64,000 nucleotides of DNA from contig NZ_JABEND010000001.1 of assembly GCF_013002705.1 (NCBI RefSeq), positions 248,001 to 312,000 of the forward strand, given 5' to 3'. This stretch comes from Nakamurella aerolata (GTDB taxonomy: Bacteria; Actinomycetota; Actinomycetes; Mycobacteriales; Nakamurellaceae). The notes beneath the pieces were generated by a model. That model did not search any database. It was given only the letters and a program-made list of their open reading frames with translations, and had not been told where the DNA came from. This document shows positions 1 through 6,458 of this stretch, piece by piece (within the stretch, counting starts at the first letter, position 1; each line of letters opens with the position of its first letter). A program made the translations under genes and the position numbers.

Positions 1-1
1 G

Positions 2-121
2 TGGGGAAGGGTGAACGGCGCGGTGCGCAGCTTCCGCGATCTGCAGACCCCGCTGATCACCGCGGTGGAGCAGCTGATCGATTTCGTCAGTGCCGATGAC
101 GTTGGTGTTGACGACGGTTGA
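2..121 (+). CDS. C-terminal end of a protein cut by the window edge
   Basis: Frame 2 is open from the first base and stops with TGA at 119-121. It would give the last 39 residues of a protein, including a helix-like stretch around RDLQTPLITAVEQLIDFVS. The sequence alone does not identify a family. The frame could also be chance, because only 120 bases are visible. The stop lies inside the first copy of a degenerate repeat (116-188), so the tail of this gene may have been reshaped by repeat expansion. I cannot assign a function. Confidence 0.35.
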   Translation, partial: WGRVNGAVRSFRDLQTPLITAVEQLIDFVSADDVGVDDG

Positions 122-188
122 TGCCGTCGGTGTCGGCGACGTCGGTGTGGACGAAGGTTGATGCCGTCGGTGTTGATGCCGTCTGTGT
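116..188 (+). repeat. three imperfect copies of GTTGATGCCGTCGGTGT
   Basis: GGTTGATGCCGTCGGTGT occurs at 116-133 and 156-173, 40 bases apart. A third copy with one change (GTTGATGCCGTCTGTGT) overlaps the second at 172-188. The rest of 122-393 holds no gene I can support; it is intergenic DNA leading to the NfeD gene. Confidence 0.7.
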
Positions 189-393
189 TGATGACGGCCT
201 CTGCTGAGACGTCAGGGCCGGCGACGAAGCCGACCGCCGCGGCTGATCAGCAGCCAACTCGCAGGGCACCGCACAGGCGCCAGGCACCGCCGTCCGGTTC
301 GCTCATTTTCGCCCATTACAAGACGGTCACAAACAGACGTTCGCGCCCGCTGCGGCCGGGTTCGCGCCAACATTGCTCTGGCAGGATGACGGC

Positions 394-828
394 ATGAGCC
401 CCTGGGTCTGGTTTGCCGCGGCGGTGGTGCTGTCCATCGCCGAGATCCTCGGTGGTGAATTCGTCCTGCTGATGCTCGGTGGCGGCGCGCTCGTCACCGC
501 GCTGGTTGCGATCGGCTTCAACGACCCTTCCGACCTGTGGATTCAGTTGCTGGTCTTCGCGCTGGTCTCGGTGGCGCTGGTGGTGCTGGCGCGTCCGCCG
601 CTGCTGCGCCGGTTCCGACCGACAGCGATCTCCACCGGGGTGGACGCGGTGATCGGCTCACCTGCCACCGTCATCTCCACCGTTGACGCCGATGGCGGCC
701 AGGTGAAGATCGGCGGCGAGGTGTGGTCGGCGATCGGCGTCGAGGGCCATCGCTCGTTGCCGCCGGGCACGCCGGTCACGGTGGTCGAGGTGCGGGGTGC
801 CACCGCCGTCGTGATCTGGGGACGTTGA
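394..828 (+). CDS. NfeD family membrane protein
   Basis: A 144-residue protein with hydrophobic segments at about residues 3-22, 25-45 and 50-66. A C-terminal OB-fold-like beta domain follows (about 80-144, with IGSPATVIST, GGQVKIGGEVWSA and VTVVEVRGATAVV). This is the short NfeD layout: a membrane anchor plus an NfeD1b domain facing the cytoplasm. Family members work with SPFH/stomatin proteins in membrane quality control, and the next gene encodes one. A TTG seven codons upstream (373) is possible. I prefer ATG 394 because a -10-like CAGGAT ends six bases before it. Confidence 0.85.
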   Translation: MSPWVWFAAAVVLSIAEILGGEFVLLMLGGGALVTALVAIGFNDPSDLWIQLLVFALVSVALVVLARPPLLRRFRPTAISTGVDAVIGSPATVISTVDADGGQVKIGGEVWSAIGVEGHRSLPPGTPVTVVEVRGATAVVIWGR

Positions 829-976
829 CCGGTATCCGGTTGCGGTCGACCGGAACTGACCGGCGCGAACCGCGCCGATCACCTGTTGCCGGGCTGTCGA
901 GTCCGGCAAGATCGACCACGACGAAAGCCTCACAGCTGCCCACTGCGGGCGTCTGCAGACAAAGGAGTTGTCGCCG

Positions 977-2635
977 ATGGATCCCGTCCTGATCGTCGCC
1001 ATCGTGGTGGCGGTGCTCGCTGTGCTGATCGTGGTGCGATCGGTGAAGGTGATCCCGCAGGCCCAGGCCGCCGTCATCGAGCGGCTGGGCCGCTTTCACA
1101 AGGTCAGCGGGGCCGGCCTGGTGTGGCTGGTGCCGTTCATCGATCGCATCCGGGCCCGCATCGACCTGCGCGAGCAGGTGGTCAGCTTCCCGCCGCAGCC
1201 GGTGATCACCGAGGACAACCTGACGGTGTCCATCGACACCGTCGTGTACTTCCAGGTCACCGAGCCGCGGGCCGCGGTCTACGAGATCGCCAACTACATC
1301 GTCGCCGTCGAGCAGTTGACCACCACGACGCTGCGCAACGTGGTCGGCGGGATGAACCTGGAGCAGACGCTGACCAGCCGTGACGCCATCAACGGTCAGC
1401 TGCGGGGGGTGCTGGACGAGGCCACCGGCAAGTGGGGCATCCGGGTGGCCAGGGTCGAGCTCAAGGCGATCGATCCGCCGCCTTCGATCCAGGATTCGAT
1501 GGAGAAGCAGATGCGCGCCGACCGTGACAAGCGCGCGATGATCCTCACCGCCGAGGGTCAGCGCGAGTCCTCGATCAAGACGGCCGAGGGTCAGAAGCAG
1601 GCGGCGGTGCTGTCTGCCGAGGGCGCCAAGCAGGCGTCGATTCTTGCGGCCGAGGGCGAGCGGCAGTCCCGGATCCTGCGTGCCCAGGGCGAGCGGGCGG
1701 CCCGCTACCTGCAGGCCCAGGGGCAGGCGAAGGCCATCGAGAAGGTGTTCGCGGCGGTGAAGGCCGGCAAGCCGACTCCGGAGCTGCTGGCCTACCAGTA
1801 CCTGCAGACGCTGCCGCAGCTGGCGCAGGGCGATGCGAACAAGGTGTGGATGATTCCGTCCGAGTTCTCCAAGTCGCTGGAGGGCTTCGCCAAGATGCTC
1901 GGTGCCAAGGACGACGACGGGGTGTTCCGGTACGAGCCGCCGGTGGAAGAGGTGGTGTCCCGTCCCGGCGCCATCGACGACGACGTGGAGGACTGGTTCG
2001 GCGGGACCTCCGCCGACGAGGTGGCGCAGGCGGTGCGGCAGGCCGAGCAGGAGGCCGCCTATTCCATCGCCGATCAGGAGGCGGCCAGGATCGCCGACAA
2101 CAAGTCGGACGTGCGGTCGGCGTTGGAGAAGCCCAAGGCCGCGGCCGCCGCGGCAACCGGCGGGCAGCTGGGTTCGAGTGACTCCGACACTGCCAGCGCC
2201 GGCGCCACTGACGCCGATGCCACGGGGCCGCGGCAGGTCCGCGGGGCTCAGCGCGCCGAGCTGCCGGCGTCCGATTCCGAGACCGCTGACGACTTCCGGA
2301 AGACCCCGCCGGTGGGGCAACCGGTTTCCGGCCAACCATCGGGTCCGGGTGCGCAGCCGGGCTATCCCGGCGCTCCCTTCGGTCCGGGAAGGCCGGGTGG
2401 CCCGCAGGAATCGTTCGGTCCGCCCGCTGGGCCGTCCGGTCAGCCGCCGCAGGGCCAGCCGTGGCAGGGCGGCGCGCCTGGGACGCGACCCGGCGCCGGC
2501 GGGCAGCAGGGCACGCCGGGGCAGCATCGCGCTGACCAACCCGGCCGCCCCGACTCGAACGATCGCGAGCACAACGGCCAGGACCAGAACGGCAACGGAC
2601 CCGACCAACCGTTCGGCGGCTACCCGGGCCGCTGA
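977..2635 (+). CDS. SPFH/band 7 (stomatin-like) membrane protein
   Basis: A 552-residue protein with one N-terminal membrane segment (about residues 4-20), then a band 7 domain (about 25-200, including the characteristic GLVWLVPFID and AIDPPPSIQDSM). A long helix built from repeated AEGxxxxxIL units (about 185-255) should form the oligomerising coiled coil. The last 170 or so residues are Gly/Pro/Gln-rich and probably disordered, much longer than in typical stomatins. AGGAG at 963-967 supports ATG 977 rather than the overlapping TTG 968. With the upstream NfeD gene it forms the usual NfeD-SPFH pair, expected to build ring-like scaffolds that organise membrane proteins and proteolysis. Confidence 0.9.
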   Translation: MDPVLIVAIVVAVLAVLIVVRSVKVIPQAQAAVIERLGRFHKVSGAGLVWLVPFIDRIRARIDLREQVVSFPPQPVITEDNLTVSIDTVVYFQVTEPRAAVYEIANYIVAVEQLTTTTLRNVVGGMNLEQTLTSRDAINGQLRGVLDEATGKWGIRVARVELKAIDPPPSIQDSMEKQMRADRDKRAMILTAEGQRESSIKTAEGQKQAAVLSAEGAKQASILAAEGERQSRILRAQGERAARYLQAQGQAKAIEKVFAAVKAGKPTPELLAYQYLQTLPQLAQGDANKVWMIPSEFSKSLEGFAKMLGAKDDDGVFRYEPPVEEVVSRPGAIDDDVEDWFGGTSADEVAQAVRQAEQEAAYSIADQEAARIADNKSDVRSALEKPKAAAAAATGGQLGSSDSDTASAGATDADATGPRQVRGAQRAELPASDSETADDFRKTPPVGQPVSGQPSGPGAQPGYPGAPFGPGRPGGPQESFGPPAGPSGQPPQGQPWQGGAPGTRPGAGGQQGTPGQHRADQPGRPDSNDREHNGQDQNGNGPDQPFGGYPGR

Positions 2636-2746
2636 CCCGGCAGCCACGTCGTCCCACCGGCGTGGTTCCGCAACTGTCGAATCGGCCGACACCAGCTGCG
2701 GCACAGTGGATCCCAGGCAGTAGCGGCGAGCGGGAACGAGGGAGTC

Positions 2747-3829
2747 ATGCCGAAGACACCAGCCGCGGAGGTGGCGGTCGGTGCTCGTTCGGTTCGGGTG
2801 ACCAGCCCGGACCGAGTGGTGTACCAGGCCACCGAGCGCACCGGCGAGATCACCAAACTGCAGGTCTGTCAGTACTTCGCGGCGGTCGGCGAACCGCTGA
2901 TGCGAGCGGTGGGGGAGCGGCCGACCGCGATGGAGCGGTGGCCGGACGGCTGGCGCGAGGGCATGCGGCTGGCGACCGGACCGCAGGACCGCGAGGGTGA
3001 CGGCTTCTACCAGAAGCGGCTGCCCAAGGGTGCCCCCGACTACGTCGAGACGGTGGCGATCCGATTCCCGAGTGGTCGCACCGCAGACGAGCTGTGCCCG
3101 ACCGAGCCGGCTGCGCTGGTCTGGGCGGCGCAGATGGGCGCGCTGACGTTCCATCCATGGCCGGTGCGCCGCCCGGACGTCGACCATCCGGACGAGCTCC
3201 GGATCGATCTCGACCCCCAGGACGGCACCACCTTCGCCGATGCGCAGCGGGTCGCGCAGGTCACCAAAGAACTGCTCGAGGAGCTCGGGCTCCGCGGCTA
3301 CCCGAAAACCAGTGGCAACAGGGGTGTTCACATCTACGTTCCCATCCACACTCGATGGACCTTCGACGAGGTGCGGCACGCGGCGATCGGACTCGGACGC
3401 GAGTTGGAGCGGCGCGACGGCGGTGTCACCACCGCGTGGTGGAAGGAAGAGCGCGGCCGGCGACTGTTCCTCGACTACAACCAGAACCTCCGCGACCGCA
3501 CCATTGCCAGCGCCTGGAGCCTGCGCGCCAGACCGGGCGCTCCGGTCAGCACGCCCATGACGTGGCAGCACCTCGCCGACGTCACCGACCCGCGCGATTA
3601 CAACCTGACCACCGTGCCCGACTACCTGGCCGGCGGCGACCCGTGGGCCGGCATGCACGACCATTCCTACTCGATCGAGCCGCTGCTGCAACTCTGGGAA
3701 ACCCTGCCGGGTGGCGAGCTGAACTGGCCCCCGGACTATCCGAAGCAACCGGGAGAGCCGCCGCGGGTGCAGCCGTCGAAAAAGGTTGCCGCACACTGGG
3801 ATGCCGACGGCAACCGCATCGAGAGCTAA
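2747..3829 (+). CDS. LigD-type DNA-end-joining polymerase/primase (PolD)
   Basis: A 360-residue stand-alone version of the polymerase domain of LigD (archaeo-eukaryotic primase fold). The metal-binding pair D154/D156 sits in RIDLDPQDG. The KTSGNRGVHIYVP motif and the RLFLDYNQN segment that binds the nucleotide follow. Such enzymes add short stretches of nucleotides, often ribonucleotides, at broken DNA ends or gaps during repair. No ligase or nuclease domain is fused. ligC follows in the same direction 1.2 kb downstream, as Rv3730c and Rv3731 neighbour each other in Mycobacterium. No Ku gene lies in the window. ATG 2747 is preceded by GAGGGAG. Confidence 0.92.
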   Translation: MPKTPAAEVAVGARSVRVTSPDRVVYQATERTGEITKLQVCQYFAAVGEPLMRAVGERPTAMERWPDGWREGMRLATGPQDREGDGFYQKRLPKGAPDYVETVAIRFPSGRTADELCPTEPAALVWAAQMGALTFHPWPVRRPDVDHPDELRIDLDPQDGTTFADAQRVAQVTKELLEELGLRGYPKTSGNRGVHIYVPIHTRWTFDEVRHAAIGLGRELERRDGGVTTAWWKEERGRRLFLDYNQNLRDRTIASAWSLRARPGAPVSTPMTWQHLADVTDPRDYNLTTVPDYLAGGDPWAGMHDHSYSIEPLLQLWETLPGGELNWPPDYPKQPGEPPRVQPSKKVAAHWDADGNRIES

Positions 3830-3899
3830 CGCTCCGGCAGCGGTGCACACCTGACGGAGAGAGCGACGCGGCGCCGCGGGTGGATCCTCGGCTCGCGCC

Positions 3900-4727
3900 C
3901 TAAGCGCGTGCTGGGTGGCCATGTCGGGCGATACCCCACAGATCGGCGGTGGACCAGCGCGACGGGTCGACGGTGATCGACACCGCCAGACCTGGGCGCA
4001 CCAGATAGAAGAGCTGGTCGCCGGTCAACCAGCCCGGTTGCCCGCGCACTGTCACCGGGCGGTAGTCAACGTCTTCGGGCGGACGCTGCTGGTAGTCGGT
4101 GAACCAGTCGTAGAGCGCCTGGCCGTCGGACAGCGCGGCGCCGCTCAACACCGTCAGGTGCAGATCAACCTGCCAGCCGTCGGCAGTCTCCGATTCCCAC
4201 ACCGTGCTGCTGAAATCCACGCTGCCGTAGGAATAGTCGAACGAGCTCGGCTGGCCCAAACCGGCCGGCAACCACGAGAAGCGCATCGCCCCAACGGTGG
4301 TCGGTAACGCGCGGCCGTTCGCCGCCGCGGTACCTGCGGCAACCGGACCGGCAACCGTCGCCGCGTCGGCAGCCGGGCTGCCGAACACCGGCAGCAGCAC
4401 CGCCAGACCGAGCGCCGCGACGCCGGCGACCATACGCAACCACGGCGGCGCCTCCGGCTTTCGGAACCCGGCGTTCAGCCGGCCGACCCGGCCTCCAACT
4501 CGCGCCCGACCGTCTGGTCGCGCCCGCCCTTCAACTCGCGTCCGCCCTTCGACTCGCGCCCGCCCTTCACCTGCAGAACCAACCACCGAACCGCGCACCG
4601 CTACCTCCCCTTCGCTGCTGGCCGAACCCGCCGCGGGCGGCCTGTCCCCACCCTGTTGCGCCCGGCCGCTTTCGGGAAGTAGGTCGGCCAAGTTGTGGAT
4701 GGATTCTCGGGGTGTGGACAACTTCAT
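3900..4727 (-). CDS. hypothetical membrane-anchored protein with RVEGR repeats
   Basis: A 275-residue protein I do not recognise. Residues 1-50 are polar. Residues about 52-77 carry arginine/glycine repeats (ARVEGR, TRVEGR, ARPDGR, ARVGGR), encoded by four 18-bp DNA repeats. One hydrophobic segment follows (about 97-122, GVAALGLAVLLPVFGSPAADA) and then a C-terminal domain of about 150 residues (WLPAGLGQPSSFDYSYG to the end), probably extracytoplasmic. The gene sits between polD and ligC on the opposite strand, convergent with polD. Its start codon lies within the first of three 16-bp repeats. An anti-sigma-factor-like layout is conceivable but unproven. Confidence 0.6.
   Translation of the reverse strand: MKLSTPRESIHNLADLLPESGRAQQGGDRPPAAGSASSEGEVAVRGSVVGSAGEGRARVEGRTRVEGRARPDGRARVGGRVGRLNAGFRKPEAPPWLRMVAGVAALGLAVLLPVFGSPAADAATVAGPVAAGTAAANGRALPTTVGAMRFSWLPAGLGQPSSFDYSYGSVDFSSTVWESETADGWQVDLHLTVLSGAALSDGQALYDWFTDYQQRPPEDVDYRPVTVRGQPGWLTGDQLFYLVRPGLAVSITVDPSRWSTADLWGIARHGHPARA
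4501..4572 (-). repeat. four tandem 18-bp units inside the 275-residue membrane protein gene
   Basis: Units start at 4501, 4519, 4537 and 4555. The last three are near-identical (CGCGCCCGCCCTTCAACT and variants) and the first is more diverged. The length is a multiple of three, so the repeats extend an Arg/Gly-rich cytoplasmic segment without breaking the frame. Confidence 0.8.
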
Positions 4728-4772
4728 CCACAGGCGGTTTCATCCACAGATGGCTCCATTCACAGGCGGCGG
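4725..4772 (+). repeat. three 16-bp phased CATCCACA repeats, DnaA-box-like
   Basis: CATCCACAGGCGGTTT (4725), CATCCACAGATGGCTC (4741) and CATTCACAGGCGGCGG (4757) are spaced exactly 16 bp apart. An inverted TGTGGATG lies at 4694-4701. The first two contain TCATCCACA, one base from the DnaA box TTATCCACA. The array covers the start codon and upstream region of the minus-strand membrane protein gene. The remainder of 4773-5020 has no gene I can support; it holds copy A of the 85-bp repeat. Confidence 0.65.
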
Positions 4773-4837
4773 AGTCGCAGGTCCGGCGCGCCAGCGCTGA
4801 TGACCAAGCGCGCCGCCGTCAACAGAACGCTGCAGGG

Positions 4838-4922
4838 GAAATATCGGTGTCTCGATGCCGGCATCGAGAATCTGACCTGGGCAGATGCTGTTCGACTCGC
4901 CGATTTTTCCGCTGGTCCGGCC
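4838..4922 (+). repeat. 85-bp dispersed intergenic repeat, copy A
   Basis: It aligns without gaps to 25936-26020, with about 62 of 85 identical bases by hand count. The most conserved part is 4868-4914 (about 39 of 47), including CTGACCTGGGCA and CGCCGATTTTTCCGCTG. It ends 110 bases upstream of the ligC start. Differences are spread evenly over the three codon positions, so it does not look like a conserved peptide. Confidence 0.65.
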
Positions 4923-5020
4923 GAGCACAAGGCGCCGCTGACCCAACTCAACACCCCAGCACGTGCCGCTGATCCGACTCGACACCCGCGCCCGAGTGCC
5001 ACCCGCCGCCGTCGACCGGC

Positions 5021-5032
5021 CACAATGTGCCG
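5021..5032 (+). promoter_or_regulatory. possible -10 element for leaderless ligC
   Basis: CACAAT (5021-5026) keeps the A2 and T6 positions of the actinobacterial TANNNT hexamer and ends exactly six bases before ATG 5033. This spacing would place the transcription start on the A of the start codon. It is the weakest of the leaderless candidates in the window. Confidence 0.35.
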
Positions 5033-6118
5033 ATGGACCTTCCCGTGATGCCGCCGGTGTCGCCGATGCTGGCCAAGTCCGTCCCGCAGATCCCACCGGA
5101 CGCCAGCTACGAGCCGAAGTGGGACGGCTTCCGTTCCATCGTGTTCCGCGACGGCGACGAAGTGGAGCTCGGCAGCCGCAACGAGCGGCCGATGACGCGG
5201 TACTTCCCCGAGCTGGTTGAGGCGATCAAGGCGGAGCTGCCCGAGCGTTGCGTGCTGGACGGCGAAATCGTCATCGCCACCGACCACGGACTCGACTTCG
5301 AGGCGCTGCAGCAACGGATCCATCCGGCCGCTTCCCGGGTGAAGCTGCTGTCGGAGCAGACCCCGGCGGCGTTCATTGCCTTCGACCTGCTCGCTCTCGG
5401 CGACGAGGACTACACAGCTCGACCATTCGCCGAGCGGCGAAAAGCCTTGCAGGGCATCGTGACCGGCCAGGGCGGGTCGGTCCATCTCACCCCGGCCACC
5501 ACCGATCAGGAGCTCGCGCAACGGTGGTTCACCGAGTTCGAGGGCGCCGGCTTGGACGGGGTCATCGCCAAGCCGATGGACGGCGTCTACCAGCCGGACA
5601 AGCGTGCCATGTTCAAGATCAAGCACACCCGCACCGCCGACTGTGTGCTGGCCGGGTTCCGCTGGCACAAGACCTCCACTCCCGAGAAGCCGCTGGTCGG
5701 GTCGCTGCTACTGGGTCTGTACAACGATGACGGCAAGCTTCAGCACGTCGGCGTTGTCGGCGCCTTCACCGCCAAGCGCCGCGCGGAACTGGTCGACGAA
5801 CTGCGGCCGCTGCAGCTCGCCGACGACGAAGATCACCCGTGGGCGCAGTGGGCCAGCGCCGAGGCACACCAGGGACAACGATTGCCGGGCAACGTTTCTC
5901 GATGGAACGCCAGCAAGGATCTGTCGTTCGTCCCGCTTCGGCCGGAGCGGGTGCTCGAGGTGAAGTACGAGCACATGGAGGGCACCCGGTTCCGGCACCT
6001 TGCGCACTTCATCCGCTGGCGGGACGACCGCACCCCCACTTCGTGTACGTACCAGCAACTCGAGGAGCCGGTGACGTTCCGGCTGGGCGACATCGTCCCG
6101 GGGCTGGGGCCTGCCTGA
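5033..6118 (+). CDS. ligC: ATP-dependent DNA ligase LigC
   Basis: A 361-residue enzyme that seals nicks in DNA using ATP. The nucleotidyl-transferase domain comes first, with the adenylated lysine K29 in EPKWDGFR (motif I), RCVLDGEI (motif III), GLDGVIAKP (motif IV) and MFKIKHTRTADC (motif V). The OB-fold domain follows to the end. From MDLPVMPPVSPMLAKSV onward it closely follows Mycobacterium LigC (Rv3731), which has MQLPVMPPVSPMLAKSV at the same place. That, plus a -10-like hexamer six bases upstream, favours ATG 5033 over GTG 5027. With PolD it forms a back-up end-joining or excision-repair module. Confidence 0.95.
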   Translation: MDLPVMPPVSPMLAKSVPQIPPDASYEPKWDGFRSIVFRDGDEVELGSRNERPMTRYFPELVEAIKAELPERCVLDGEIVIATDHGLDFEALQQRIHPAASRVKLLSEQTPAAFIAFDLLALGDEDYTARPFAERRKALQGIVTGQGGSVHLTPATTDQELAQRWFTEFEGAGLDGVIAKPMDGVYQPDKRAMFKIKHTRTADCVLAGFRWHKTSTPEKPLVGSLLLGLYNDDGKLQHVGVVGAFTAKRRAELVDELRPLQLADDEDHPWAQWASAEAHQGQRLPGNVSRWNASKDLSFVPLRPERVLEVKYEHMEGTRFRHLAHFIRWRDDRTPTSCTYQQLEEPVTFRLGDIVPGLGPA

Positions 6119-6163
6119 GGCGTCCCGGCCTCTGCCCGTGACGAGCCCGGCAGGCCGCGGCGC

Positions 6164-6220
6164 CCACGCCAAGGCTGTCCACGCCAAGGTTGCCACGCCG
6201 AAGCTGTCCACGCCGAACCG
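6164..6220 (+). repeat. four imperfect 13-15-bp tandem repeats (CCACGCCAAGGCTGT)
   Basis: Units begin at 6164, 6179, 6193 and 6208 and share CCACGCC(A/G)A. They lie in the 340-base gap between ligC and the transporter operon. Apart from this array and the palindrome at 6337-6356 I see nothing in that gap. Confidence 0.6.
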
Positions 6221-6336
6221 CCCAGCGGGGCGACGCCGTGGCCCGGTACCAGCGCCACCCGCCGCCCGCGCCGCATGCCCGGCCACACCTGACGACGCGC
6301 CGAATCCATCACACGCCAGTGACGGCGCCCGCCGCT

Positions 6337-6356
6337 GGTGGAATGATCGTTCCACC
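6337..6356. promoter_or_regulatory. 20-bp near-perfect palindrome, putative operator of the transporter operon
   Basis: The arms GGTGGAAYGA and TCRTTCCACC match except at one position on each side (T and G, a wobble pair). The site is 103 bases upstream of the substrate-binding protein start and is not followed by a T-run. I read it as a regulator-binding site rather than a terminator. The cognate regulator is not evident in the window. Confidence 0.55.
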
Positions 6357-6458
6357 TTGCTCGCCGTCACAGAGCTCGCACCGAGCTTGCGGCGGGCCTG
6401 GTGCGGTTTGCGCATCGTCGCCAGATCGCGCTAGCCGTTGGACCCCCCGGGAGTAGCC

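Noticed and set aside
776-3922. 1048-codon open frame on the minus strand opposite the SPFH and PolD genes
   Set aside because: It lies opposite two clear genes, its product is His/Arg/Gly-rich nonsense, and long antisense frames are common in DNA of this GC content.
4836-4925. Reading the 85-bp repeat as a conserved small protein (NLTWAxAxRxADxSA)
   Set aside because: Differences between the two copies are spread evenly over codon positions, with no excess at third positions, and neither copy has a convincing start and ribosome site.
6164-6220. CRISPR-like array between ligC and the transporter operon
   Set aside because: The units are only 13-15 bp, directly adjacent and without spacers, so this is a simple tandem repeat.
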